Shown here: piece after piece, positions 33,573 through 42,345 of the stretch | Layout of the letters: each line of letters opens with the position of its first letter | How positions within the stretch are numbered: the stretch's first letter is position 1 | Assembly: GCA_965223405.1 (NCBI GenBank) | Contig: CBDCWO010000006.1 | Coordinates: 3,596,001-3,660,000, forward strand | Origin: CBDCWO01 sp965223405 | GTDB lineage: Bacteria; Bacteroidota; Bacteroidia; Chitinophagales; Saprospiraceae | Direction of reading: 5' to 3' | DNA: 64,000 nt | The notes under the pieces: model-generated | The model's database searches: none | Told to the model about the DNA's origin: nothing | The model's input: only the letters and a program-made list of their open reading frames with translations | Program-made: the position numbers and the translations under genes

Positions 33573-34185
33573 AAGTAGGCAAATATGGAGATTTGTAGGG
33601 ATTTTTTTTATCAGTTATCTGGCATTGACCTGGGCCCACAAATTACCAGCATTCAGAAATGCACATCTACAGGTTTTTAATGTGTTGGAATCCGGAATTC
33701 TTAATGCATTTCATTCTCATGTCCATGTAGAATTCAGAAAATTTGAAAATGTAGAGGGTGTTCCGGTTGAAGATGATTTTGATTTTTCCATCTACATTTA
33801 TGATAAATTAAGGTGGAGAGCCAAAAAGGGTGTTATCCAGCCGAACTTTATACTTAACCAAGATTTAAGGTCCGCATCAATATCGCCAATTGTGTTGTTA
33901 GTGTCTCTTATTATTGCTACCTCAATTTCGCTGAAACGTAAGTTCTGGTCATTGTTGATCGGTACCTTTTTGGTTTATATGATAGTGGCTTTAAAATATA
34001 CCTATCTATTTGATCAAAATGCAGATTTTTTACAGGCCAGGCATTCGACGATTTGGCAAGGTCTGGCGGCTATATTTGGAAAAAATTTCCGAACCACAGA
34101 ATTTTTGTTAGTTATTGTAGTGTGTGTATGGGGAGCGGTGTCACTTCGCAAAAGCGATTTTCAAAAATTTATTGAAACAAGATAA
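33565..34185 (+). CDS. Exosortase H-associated membrane protein
   Basis: 206 residues from the ATG at 33565, which overlaps the exosortase stop by 8 bases; a longer frame from 33502 is a shadow of the exosortase end. One N-terminal helix (about 8-22), a periplasmic beta-rich part (VHVEFRKFENVEGVPVEDD), and two or three C-terminal helices. A partner protein with this layout commonly follows exosortase H genes. It may hold or present the substrate; that role is inference. Confidence 0.75.
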   Translation: MGRSRQIWRFVGIFFISYLALTWAHKLPAFRNAHLQVFNVLESGILNAFHSHVHVEFRKFENVEGVPVEDDFDFSIYIYDKLRWRAKKGVIQPNFILNQDLRSASISPIVLLVSLIIATSISLKRKFWSLLIGTFLVYMIVALKYTYLFDQNADFLQARHSTIWQGLAAIFGKNFRTTEFLLVIVVCVWGAVSLRKSDFQKFIETR

Positions 34186-34219
34186 TTAATTCTTTTCCTA
34201 TCGAACCTGGACTCTTTGA

Positions 34220-35890
34220 TCAAGCTTCTACCAGTTGTGACTGATACATCAGCTGATAGTATTGATCAGCCATGCGATTGGAGTCAAAATATGGAACCAC
34301 ATCACGCATGCTGTTTTTTGTAATGTTCAACCACTGTTCCGGATAGTCATAATAGATAGGTAGCACCTTGTTTTCCAGAATATCATAAAGCGAAATCAGG
34401 TCATTCCAATCCTGCTCATGCTGTGGAAGTTGTAAATCGACAACCGGGATTAAAAATGAATTGATTCCATCCTTGCCAAATTCAGGGATCCAACCATCCT
34501 GGGTAGACAAATTCACAGCTCCGTTCATAGCTGCGGTCATCCCACTTGTACCGGAAGCCTCTCGGGTTACCCGCGGAGTATTCAACCATACATCTGCCCC
34601 TTGTTTTAAAGTCTTGGAAAGGGATAATTCATATCCGGTCAATACAGCAATGTTAGTATATTGTTTGCTTAAATGAACAAGATTATTGAATACTTCGGTC
34701 GCCATATGATCTCCGGGGTAGGGTTTTCCAGCCCAAATGATCTGGATCGGCCGTCCCTGATTATTGACCAACTGGTTAAATTTCTCCATATCTTTAAGCA
34801 ATAGATCTGCTCTTTTGTATGCGGCAAAACGCCGTGCCCAGACCATGGTTAAAACATCAGGATCATACAACTTTCCGGTTTGGTCCGCTACGATTTCGAA
34901 AAGTCTTTTCTTCATTTCCTTTTTGCGAACCAGTAGTTGAGCGTCATGATCCTCCACTAAAGCTTGGTTTAATTGAGGATCAGCCCAATATTTAGCGTTT
35001 TGCGCATTGGTGATGTGGGTGATAGGAGCAATATCCCGATAATTTCCCCACATTTTACGTGCTACTTCACCGTGCAACTTGGAGACGCCGTTTGCAATTC
35101 GAGCAAAGTAAAGACTATTCAGTGTAAGGTTGAGATTGTTGTTTTCTATAATGGATATTTCTTTGACTTTATCCAGAGGGGTGTCGTTGAAAAAACTCAT
35201 TCCCTTTAACAGATCCACATTATGGGATTCATTGCCGGCAGGAACCGGTGTATGCGTAGTCAATACCAATTTCTCTCTCACCGCATCAATACTACCCAAT
35301 TTATGGTATAGATAATAGGCCGCCGGTAGGGCATGAGCCTCATTAAAATGATAATTATCCGGCTCCCAGTCTAATATTTCCAATAAACGTGCTCCTCCGA
35401 TTCCCAATAAGATATATTGAGCAGCTTTGGTGGCTACATTTGAATCATACAGACGATGACAAATGGATCTGGATAAATAGTCATTTTCATCAAAATCTGT
35501 GGATAGAAAAAATATCGGAGCACAGCCAAAAGTATCGGGAGCCAAATAATATACTTTAACTTTCACCGGACTTCGATGTACCGAAATTTCAAATTTAATA
35601 CCGGTGTCTTGCAGAAAATTATAATATCTTTCCTGGAAAAGGACACCCATGGTCTGATCTTGGTTGCGAACCTGATCATAGTATCCATTTTTCCATAAGA
35701 TACCAATCCCAATAAGGTTTTGTTTCAGCTCGTAAGCACTACGCATATGGGATCCGGCAAGATACCCTAATCCACCTGAATAAATTTTCAAAGCCTGATC
35801 AATGGCATATTCCATACAGAAATAGGCCGTGCGCTGTGAATATTGTTCATTGATCGGATAGGGGTGTTTGAAAGGACTAAATTCACTCAT
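34220..35890 (-). CDS. glgP: Alpha-glucan (glycogen) phosphorylase
   Basis: 556 residues, the shorter bacterial form of family GT35. Diagnostic sequence includes YFCMEYAIDQALKIYSGGLGYLAG near the N-terminus, HFNEAHALP, VLTTHTPVPAGNE, and the C-terminal pyridoxal-phosphate region AKPYPGDH, WLNTPRVTREASGTSGMTAAMNG. It releases glucose 1-phosphate from glycogen or maltodextrins in the cytoplasm. ATG start at 35890. It is separate from the convergent exosortase genes. Confidence 0.92.
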   Translation of the reverse strand: MSEFSPFKHPYPINEQYSQRTAYFCMEYAIDQALKIYSGGLGYLAGSHMRSAYELKQNLIGIGILWKNGYYDQVRNQDQTMGVLFQERYYNFLQDTGIKFEISVHRSPVKVKVYYLAPDTFGCAPIFFLSTDFDENDYLSRSICHRLYDSNVATKAAQYILLGIGGARLLEILDWEPDNYHFNEAHALPAAYYLYHKLGSIDAVREKLVLTTHTPVPAGNESHNVDLLKGMSFFNDTPLDKVKEISIIENNNLNLTLNSLYFARIANGVSKLHGEVARKMWGNYRDIAPITHITNAQNAKYWADPQLNQALVEDHDAQLLVRKKEMKKRLFEIVADQTGKLYDPDVLTMVWARRFAAYKRADLLLKDMEKFNQLVNNQGRPIQIIWAGKPYPGDHMATEVFNNLVHLSKQYTNIAVLTGYELSLSKTLKQGADVWLNTPRVTREASGTSGMTAAMNGAVNLSTQDGWIPEFGKDGINSFLIPVVDLQLPQHEQDWNDLISLYDILENKVLPIYYDYPEQWLNITKNSMRDVVPYFDSNRMADQYYQLMYQSQLVEA

Positions 35891-36040
35891 CTTGGTCGTC
35901 TATTTTTTAACAAGATGCGAATATATGAAATTGTAGTATAAATTAGATGTTAAAATTTCAGATGGCACCCATCACTTCATCACATTAACACTATTTATCA
36001 TATAATGCACTAAAAAATAAGATGTTCTAGTAAGAATGAT

Positions 36041-36646
36041 TTATTCTTCCATCATGGTTTGAATTTTTTGGAAGGATCGAAACATCACTTTTTTAATTAC
36101 CGGATCCTGTATCCACCGTGGCATTGATGGGGGCACCAAGGCCGTCATTTGGTAATCAATATGTATAGAATGGTCAGCCATTTTAGTAAGGACCCATTTA
36201 CCTATCATGGGGTCCAAGGGCAGTGGTTTTTGGCTTGGACAAGGAAGACTCTTAATACGTATATTCCATTGCTTCTCCGATTTATACAATTGATATCTTG
36301 TTAAGGCCTGTTTATCTCTAAATGGCCAAGGGAAATCATAATGTTGGAGGACAGTCCACTGATCGGACTTTTCTTCATGCAGGTTACTTGACTTTAATCC
36401 ATATACCCATTTTTTAAGTTGATCTTCATTTCTTAGAACGGTAATGAATTCTTCGAAGTCACACTTAAGGTTCAGACTTATTCTCATCTCCCGAGTGGCA
36501 AAAGTATCTCCAATCAAGACTGGCCGATAGTAAATGTCAATTCCATTTTTGCTTGCAGATAGCTTCCATTCATCATTAAGGTTTCCAGGGTTGTTGCTGA
36601 ATGGAAACCATAGCAAGATTTGGAAAATATTGATTAAAAATCCCAT
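36041..36646 (-). CDS. START-like lipid-binding domain protein
   Basis: 201 residues. After a short hydrophobic N-terminus (LINIFQILLWFPF) comes one START/SRPBCC-type fold: EWKLSASKNGIDIYYRP, LRNEDQLKKWVYGLKSS, WTVLQHYDFPWPFRDKQAL and PPSMPRWIQDPVIKK. Such proteins bind lipids or hydrophobic molecules. Whether the leader is cleaved is unclear. No specific ligand can be named. Confidence 0.8.
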   Translation of the reverse strand: MGFLINIFQILLWFPFSNNPGNLNDEWKLSASKNGIDIYYRPVLIGDTFATREMRISLNLKCDFEEFITVLRNEDQLKKWVYGLKSSNLHEEKSDQWTVLQHYDFPWPFRDKQALTRYQLYKSEKQWNIRIKSLPCPSQKPLPLDPMIGKWVLTKMADHSIHIDYQMTALVPPSMPRWIQDPVIKKVMFRSFQKIQTMMEE

Positions 36647-36820
36647 AATAGCGGTTTCATGTTAATTCCATATTTATCGAAAGCCATGAATTACATAACA
36701 AGTCAACTTTCAATTTATGCTCCTGATGTGTGTAATCCAAAGAATTCGAGGTTAATTGGCAAATTTGGAGTACTTGAAGATACGGTTGTAACCCTTTAGT
36801 TAGCAATATATTGTCAATAA

Positions 36821-36836
36821 TTGTAAATATTTACAA
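36821..36836. promoter_or_regulatory. Perfect 16-bp palindrome, possible operator
   Basis: TTGTAAATATTTACAA is its own reverse complement. It lies about 175 bases upstream of the START-protein start and 84 bases past the sugar transporter stop. An AT-rich operator or part of a terminator; no regulator is linked. Confidence 0.35.
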
Positions 36837-36919
36837 AATTCAAGGGTTAGCCGTTAGATTCATTTGATTTGCCTCTGAGATGGATTATTCAAAGTGTAGA
36901 ATAAATCCATTTTGATATT

Positions 36920-38251
36920 TTAAGCATTTTTAGTTAACCGCTGATGCAAATCTTCCAGAGAAATTCCTTTGGTTTCGGGCATCAGTTTCCATACAAATAC
37001 GAGCTGTAATACCATCATCAAGGCAAAAAAGCCAAATACGGGTGCCGCACCTATTTTAGTAAATAAAATAGGTATCAAAGAAGGTATGATCGCAGCCAAA
37101 ACCCAGTGGGTGCTGCTTCCGAAAGCCTGACCTTTGGCTCGCAAATGATTTGGGAAAATTTCTGCAATAAAAACCCATATTACTGCACCCTGCCCGATAG
37201 CATGAGATGCAATAAATAGGAATAAAAAGAGAGGCACTGTCATCCCTTTCCATCCCAAGGCAAATGCCATTGCTACCAAGGTCAACGAAAGGATATAACC
37301 AATGGAGCCTATATACATCAATTGTTTTCTACCCTGCCGATCGATCAAAGCCATCCCTATCAGGGTAAATATCAGATTGGTAAGGCCTATTCCCACACTG
37401 CTCAGCAAGGCGGCACTTTGACCAATGCCGGCTGTTTCGAATATCCTGGGGGCGTAGTAGAGAAATGCATTGATCCCGGAAAATTGATTGAAAAAAGCAA
37501 TTAAAAATGCAAGAATCATGATGTACCGATATTTTTTATCCAATATACTTTCTTGCCACACAGCAGAGACCTTGCTGTCAGAAATAATCCGTTGCATAGC
37601 CGCATTGATATCCGCATCCGGGGCAATCAGCCGGAGGGTGTTAGCCGCTTGTACTTTATCGTTCTTTTTGGTAAGTAACCACCGGGGACTTCGTGGAACA
37701 CCCAGAACCATTAAAGTGTATACCAATGCCGGTAAAGCCTCGACCCCAATCATCCATCGCCAGGCATTGCTTTCGATTCCACTCAACAAATAATTAGAAA
37801 CAAAAGCGATCAGGATACCCAACACAATATTAAATTGATATAATGCGACCAGCTTGCCTCGGTCTTTGGGTGGGGAAATTTCTGAGACATAACTGGGTGC
37901 AGCTACGGTAGAGGCACCTACTCCTAAGCCACCCAGGAATCTAAAAAAGGCAAATATCCAGGGCGTACTGGCCAACGCCGACCCTACAGCGGAAACAAAA
38001 AACAGCACACCGATCCAAAAAAGGGTCTGCTTGCGACCGATTTTATCCGTTGGAAAACCTCCGAATATAGCCCCTAGTACGGTTCCCCAAAGCGCTGAAG
38101 CCATCACCACAAATCCATGAAAAACTTCTCCTCGATTCCAAAGCTCCTGCAGGGCGAGGTCTGCTCCGGAAATTACCACCGTATCAAAACCAAATAAGAA
38201 ACCAGCCAGTGCGACGGTGATAGACCAATATATGATTTTACGATTTTGCAT
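36920..38251 (-). CDS. MFS sugar transporter (sugar porter family)
   Basis: 443 residues with twelve membrane helices. Sugar-porter marks are present: FGFDTVVISGA in helix 1, GGFPTDKIGRKQTLFW between helices 2 and 3, GGLGVGASTVAAPSYVSEISPP-type loop (positions about 110-130), the second-half DRQGRKQLMY and the C-terminal PETKGISLEDL. It is close to xylose and glucose proton symporters. The substrate cannot be fixed from sequence alone. ATG start at 38251. Confidence 0.9.
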   Translation of the reverse strand: MQNRKIIYWSITVALAGFLFGFDTVVISGADLALQELWNRGEVFHGFVVMASALWGTVLGAIFGGFPTDKIGRKQTLFWIGVLFFVSAVGSALASTPWIFAFFRFLGGLGVGASTVAAPSYVSEISPPKDRGKLVALYQFNIVLGILIAFVSNYLLSGIESNAWRWMIGVEALPALVYTLMVLGVPRSPRWLLTKKNDKVQAANTLRLIAPDADINAAMQRIISDSKVSAVWQESILDKKYRYIMILAFLIAFFNQFSGINAFLYYAPRIFETAGIGQSAALLSSVGIGLTNLIFTLIGMALIDRQGRKQLMYIGSIGYILSLTLVAMAFALGWKGMTVPLFLFLFIASHAIGQGAVIWVFIAEIFPNHLRAKGQAFGSSTHWVLAAIIPSLIPILFTKIGAAPVFGFFALMMVLQLVFVWKLMPETKGISLEDLHQRLTKNA

Positions 38252-38318
38252 ACTATGTGACCGTTGGTTTGTTGAGAACGGATAACTGTTCTATTCGCTA
38301 ACTTACGTAATTTATAGG

Positions 38319-38864
38319 TTAGATCATACCATCTTTCTTGGTAGCATATCTCATTTCTACAACTCCGGAAGAGTAGGGGATCAATTCTATTAGTCGAAGT
38401 TGTTTTTCTTCAGGTGATGATGCAAACAATTCGATCCCATCCGGAATAACAATAGGCATAACAAATATCCGAGCATCATCGATCAAACCGGCATTGAAGA
38501 GCAAGGTGTTGATTTGACCTCCGCCGATCAGCCAGATATCCCTACCTGGTTGAGATTTCAACTGTTGGATAAATTCCAGAGGGTGTTCGCTTACAAAATT
38601 CACGTATTCCGTATCCGATAGATCACGCTTTCGAGTCAGGACATAGTTTTGCTTGCCGGCATAAGGAAATGGGATATCCCAATCCATAATTTTAGCATAG
38701 GTTTCATAACCCTGGATGGTCGTATCAATGGATTGGTAAAAATCGGCATACCCATAATCTGTTTTATCCGGATTGGGAATAGATTCAAGCCAGTCGACAC
38801 GACCGTCGGTTCTGGCTATTTTTCCATTGAGACTCATGGCGATGTAAAGTTTTATCTTTCTCAT
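38319..38864 (-). CDS. Dihydrofolate reductase-family protein (RibD C-terminal type)
   Basis: 181 residues from the ATG at 38864 (MRKIKLYIAMSLNGKIA); upstream codons to 38921 lack family similarity. SLNGKIARTDGRVDWL, TTIQGYETYAKIM, YVLTRKRDL and DIWLIGGGQINTLLFNAGLIDD match the RibD_C/DHFR-like NADPH-binding fold. These stand-alone proteins are of unsettled function; not a canonical folate enzyme. Confidence 0.85.
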   Translation of the reverse strand: MRKIKLYIAMSLNGKIARTDGRVDWLESIPNPDKTDYGYADFYQSIDTTIQGYETYAKIMDWDIPFPYAGKQNYVLTRKRDLSDTEYVNFVSEHPLEFIQQLKSQPGRDIWLIGGGQINTLLFNAGLIDDARIFVMPIVIPDGIELFASSPEEKQLRLIELIPYSSGVVEMRYATKKDGMI

Positions 38865-39227
38865 TCTTAGCAAAGGATTTAGGATTTGAAGAAAGTAAAA
38901 ATATTTTGTGATTGGTAGCAATTTGACAGATTTACCCTATTTTGGTATCTATCCTTGAGGACCTTTCCAAGGTCCAGGCAGGTGAATATTCACTTCTGAT
39001 CGCAGACCAAAATAGATGTATGGTATTCATGGATAGCTTTGTCATCGATCAGTTGACCGATTTTTCTGTTTTACAGTCGTTCCTATTGCACTTTTTGGGC
39101 TTAAATTACTTTTTGACGAATAATCTTTGTCCTTGTGACATATATCATTCGATTGATTAATCGGGAAATAAATCTTTAATTTACATTTTGGATTCTGTTT
39201 CTTCTTTGTCGATTGATAAATTCTTAA
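38865..39227. other. Divergent promoter region
   Basis: No supported gene; a TTG-started frame at 38942-39160 shows no family features. It holds promoters of the divergent DHFR-like and LysE-like genes. A small inverted repeat GGACCTT-TCC-AAGGTCC at 38959-38975 could be an operator. Confidence 0.45.
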
Positions 39228-39842
39228 ATGAATACTGTACTATTCTTTCTCTTTGGAATGATCTTCATGAGTATTGGTTCTTCCGCTCCGGGATTGATTA
39301 ACCTTTCGGTCGCCGAGCGAACGATTAAAAGAGGGTTAAAGGCAGGTATAGTGGCAGCTTTAGGTGCCGCTACTATTGAGTTCATTTATACATTCATAGC
39401 AATATTTTTTATTGATGTAATCATAAAAAATGCAGTCATTGGTAAATCCATCAAGTGGATTGCGATAGGTGTATTTTTGGGATTGGGAATATTTTACTTG
39501 TTAAGGAAGCGGTCTGCTGTGAAATCCTACGATGAGCACCCCAACAGTAAAGATTATGGATATGGCTTATTAATAGCCGGTATGAATATGCTGATCATTC
39601 CCACCTGGATATTTCTGGGTCTATGGCTGAGAAGTAATGGTTATGATTTTCGCAATATGATCGACATTTTGGCGATATCTATGGGCGCTGCAACCGGTGC
39701 TTTTATAACATTTTTTGGTTATGCACATCTGGGGAAATACATTGTCAACCGGATTGAGAATGTGACTAAATATTCTAATAAAGCATTAGGTATATTCTTT
39801 ATCTTTCTAGCTGCCTTTCAGTTGATAAAAATGATGTTATAA
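39228..39842 (+). CDS. LysE-family amino-acid exporter-like protein
   Basis: 204 residues with six membrane helices. The first helix GMIFMSIGSSAPGLINLSV and the following basic loop RTIKRGLKAGIVAALGA match LysE/RhtB transporters. The middle loop is polar (SYDEHPNSKDYGYG). ATG start at 39228. Substrate unknown; export of amino acids or similar small molecules is the family role. Confidence 0.82.
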   Translation: MNTVLFFLFGMIFMSIGSSAPGLINLSVAERTIKRGLKAGIVAALGAATIEFIYTFIAIFFIDVIIKNAVIGKSIKWIAIGVFLGLGIFYLLRKRSAVKSYDEHPNSKDYGYGLLIAGMNMLIIPTWIFLGLWLRSNGYDFRNMIDILAISMGAATGAFITFFGYAHLGKYIVNRIENVTKYSNKALGIFFIFLAAFQLIKMML

Positions 39843-39905
39843 TGGATGAAAGCTTTTGATGGTTTGATAAGATCAAATTATATATAACCATATCCTTGCT
39901 CCAGG

Positions 39906-40512
39906 TCAAAGTTTCGCATTTAATATTTCACGAACTGCTTCAACCTTCGGATTGATTGCTAGAATCTTTCCGTTCTTGTCGATAAGGAAAGTGCTCCCTC
40001 CAGCAAAAGGTATATTGTATTTTAACCAAATTTCATTCTGATCATCTAATTCAACCAAATTCAACCATGGGAATTTTTCTCGCTTCAATGCTTTTTTCAA
40101 AGCCTTGGTATTCTCAAATTCTCTGGCAATCCCTACGATTGTAAAACCTTTGTCTTTAAATTCTTTATAGACCTGTGTCATTGACCGACTCGTGCGGATA
40201 CAGGGGCCACACCAGGAAGCCCAGAGATCTAGCAATGTGATTTTCCCATTCATTTTCTCAGAAATCTTCACGATATTTCCTTCCAAGTCCGGCGCTTCCA
40301 GATCAATAAAATCTCCTCCTACCTGGACCGCATCAAAGCTTTCGATCATTTGACCGATAGTAGGAGTGTAAGGGTGATTAGGGTATTTTTGAGACAACTT
40401 CACATAATTTTTTCTCAGGAGAAAAGTCTGCTGATTAAATTCTTCCTGGTTTCTCAATTCCTCGTATAACAAATAGTAAGAAACTTCATTTGAATTGGAT
40501 TTAATATAATTT
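39906..40512 (-). pseudogene. 3' part of IS-disrupted DUF4369-thioredoxin gene
   Basis: This half encodes the TlpA/AhpC-TSA-type thioredoxin domain with its redox motif WASWCGPC, KITLLDLWASW before it and GGSTFLIDKNGKI after it. The open frame now runs from inside the insertion junction (apparent TTG start at 40472), but the codons between 40473 and 40512 continue the same protein (reading toward SNSNEVSYYLLYEEL). It has no signal peptide here, so any product would be cytoplasmic and wrong for its role. See the 5' half at 41552-42090. Confidence 0.9.
40508..40512. repeat. Target-site duplication, left copy
   Basis: AATTT directly before the left inverted repeat of the IS982-family element; the matching copy is at 41547-41551. 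Confidence 0.75.
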
Positions 40513-41546
40513 AACGTGAATAATGGATAAAAAAACTGTTGTTTTAATTTAAAACATAGGAGGATATTTAATATATTAACAGTTGAATCTCAATTAAATA
40601 ATATTAAACTCCTCCATATGTTTGATGATAAAATTACAGAAATTTATGTTGCTGTGGATGACTTTTATAAAGAATTCTCTCAACAAATTCAATATTTCAG
40701 GCTTCAAGACGGTAAAAAATGTACACGCAATAGGAAAAGTAGACTATCAGACTCTGAAATGATGACCATATTGATATGCTTTCATCATAGCCATTACACT
40801 AATTTCAAGTCATTTTATAATGAAATGGTTAGACGATATTGGATGCACTTGTTTCCTGATCTTGTTTCCTATGAACGGTTCAACCAAACACAGCAAAAAG
40901 TAATAATTCCTCTACTATTATTCCTCAAACAGTATGGATTAGGTTGTAGTAGAGGTATCAATTTCATAGATTCTACTACGATTAAGGCATGTCATATTAA
41001 GCGAGAAAAACAACATAAAGTAATGAAGGGGTTTGCAGCAAAAAGTAAAGGTACCATGGGTTGGTTCTATGGTTTCAAGTTGCATTTAGTAATTAATGAT
41101 ATGGGAGAAATTCTGAGTTTTTACCTAACAAAAGCCAATGTAGATGATCGTAACCTACAGGTAATCACTTCTTTAACTGAAAACATATTTGGAAAACTTT
41201 ACGGGGACAGAGGCTATATTTCAAAAGCTCTGGCCGACTTTTTATGGAATGATGGTGTACATCTAATTTATAAAACACGCAAAAACATGAAAGATCAAAA
41301 TCTATCAGATATCGATAAAATCCTATTGAGAAAAAGAGCTCTTATCGAATCGGTCAATGATGAATTGAAAAATATCTGTTCTATTGAACATTCCAGACAT
41401 CGAGCCCCTAAAGGGTTTTTTATAAATCTGGTTGCTGGGTTAATAGCATATCAGTTCTTACCAAAAAAACCTTCTTTGAATATCTCAACTGAAAAAACTG
41501 ATAATTTACAGCTCCTCCTTACAGCCGCTTAAACATTATTCACGTT
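40513..41546 (+). mobile_element. IS982-family insertion sequence (1034 bp)
   Basis: Bounded by perfect 13-bp terminal inverted repeats, AACGTGAATAATG at 40513-40525 and its complement at 41534-41546, with an AATTT duplication on each side. It holds one intact transposase gene. Its removal with one duplication copy restores the flanking gene in frame, which fixes the boundaries. Confidence 0.92.
40618..41532 (+). CDS. IS982-family transposase
   Basis: 304 residues, apparently intact. DDE-type catalytic context: FIDSTTIKACHIKRE (first Asp), MGWFYGFKLHLVINDMGEILSFYL, LYGDRGYISKAL (second Asp) and KRALIESVNDELKN (Glu). Motif order and spacing fit IS982 transposases. ATG at 40618, 105 bases inside the left end. 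Full length and no stop suggest a recent insertion that could still move. Confidence 0.92.
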   Translation: MFDDKITEIYVAVDDFYKEFSQQIQYFRLQDGKKCTRNRKSRLSDSEMMTILICFHHSHYTNFKSFYNEMVRRYWMHLFPDLVSYERFNQTQQKVIIPLLLFLKQYGLGCSRGINFIDSTTIKACHIKREKQHKVMKGFAAKSKGTMGWFYGFKLHLVINDMGEILSFYLTKANVDDRNLQVITSLTENIFGKLYGDRGYISKALADFLWNDGVHLIYKTRKNMKDQNLSDIDKILLRKRALIESVNDELKNICSIEHSRHRAPKGFFINLVAGLIAYQFLPKKPSLNISTEKTDNLQLLLTAA

Positions 41547-41551
41547 AATTT
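41547..41551. repeat. Target-site duplication, right copy
   Basis: AATTT directly after the right inverted repeat, identical to 40508-40512. Confidence 0.75.
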
Positions 41552-42090
41552 AATTTGTATATAGAAAATTCTTCCTTCAAACTATCCATTCTTATCTCTA
41601 ATAATTTTGCATGATCGCGGTTATATTCTTTTTCATGTCGAAGTTTCCTCATGTCATCTCTAATGTTGTTAAAATGAGAATAGAATTTTGATTTTAGTGA
41701 TTCCTGATATTCCTGCCATATCTTATTGGACCTGCCACCAATTATTTGGTTTTTTGTAAAATCATCCGCTGGGTGTAGCCTGAAGCTTATTATAGTATCC
41801 TGGGGGAAAAACAAGATTGGTTTCCACATACCATTTGCGAGTTCATCTTTAAATATCAATTTATATGCTTCTGTTTGATGATAAGCAAAATCATATTCAA
41901 AATGTCCATCTACTATTGGTATGATTTTACCAACATTTCTGATGTCTTCAGTCGCTTTATACAGAAGGAGTTCTTTGCTGTTTCGATCAGTGACTGTGCC
42001 TTTTAAAGTACATTTGTCTTGACTTATTCCAATGACATGATTCGTGCTTAAAAGACTCATAAGGAGTAGGATGGAGATGGTGTTTTTCAT
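41552..42090 (-). pseudogene. 5' part of IS-disrupted DUF4369-thioredoxin gene
   Basis: The ATG at 42090 begins a signal peptide (MKNTISILLLMSLLSTNHVIG); a TTG at 42099 is not preferred. The sequence is DUF4369-like (LKGTVTDRNSKELLLYK, IVDGHFEYDF, PILFFPQDTIISF). The frame runs on into the insertion element and stops at 41545 after KLN. Joining 42090-41552 to 40512-39906 gives 1146 bases, exactly 382 codons including the stop, in one frame across the junction (SIYKL then KSNSNEVSYY). This is the standard Bacteroidota periplasmic thioredoxin layout of about 380 residues. The gene is therefore inactivated in this strain. Confidence 0.92.
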
Positions 42091-42345
42091 AATATTCAAA
42101 ATTATAATGTTAATTAGGCTGTTGTATTAAAACTGTCATTAGCTTGGATTTATTATTTATTCAAGTTGGCATACTTGATCTTTGATATTTGGAGTCTATT
42201 AATCTTCTGATGTTTTTAAATGTAATCTCAATATCAATAGCAATATCAATAGCAACTTCAATGGCGAAAGCAAAATACAAAACGATCAATTAGAGAAAGT
42301 ATTATCCGGTTTCCGGTCTCCGTTTTCCTTAAATGGGCACTTATT

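Noticed and set aside
38942..39160. 72-codon plus-strand frame
   Set aside because: TTG start, no family features, no operon context; more likely promoter DNA.
42230..42253. Short direct repeat (AATATCAATAGC twice)
   Set aside because: Only two 12-bp units; too short to treat as a CRISPR or satellite.
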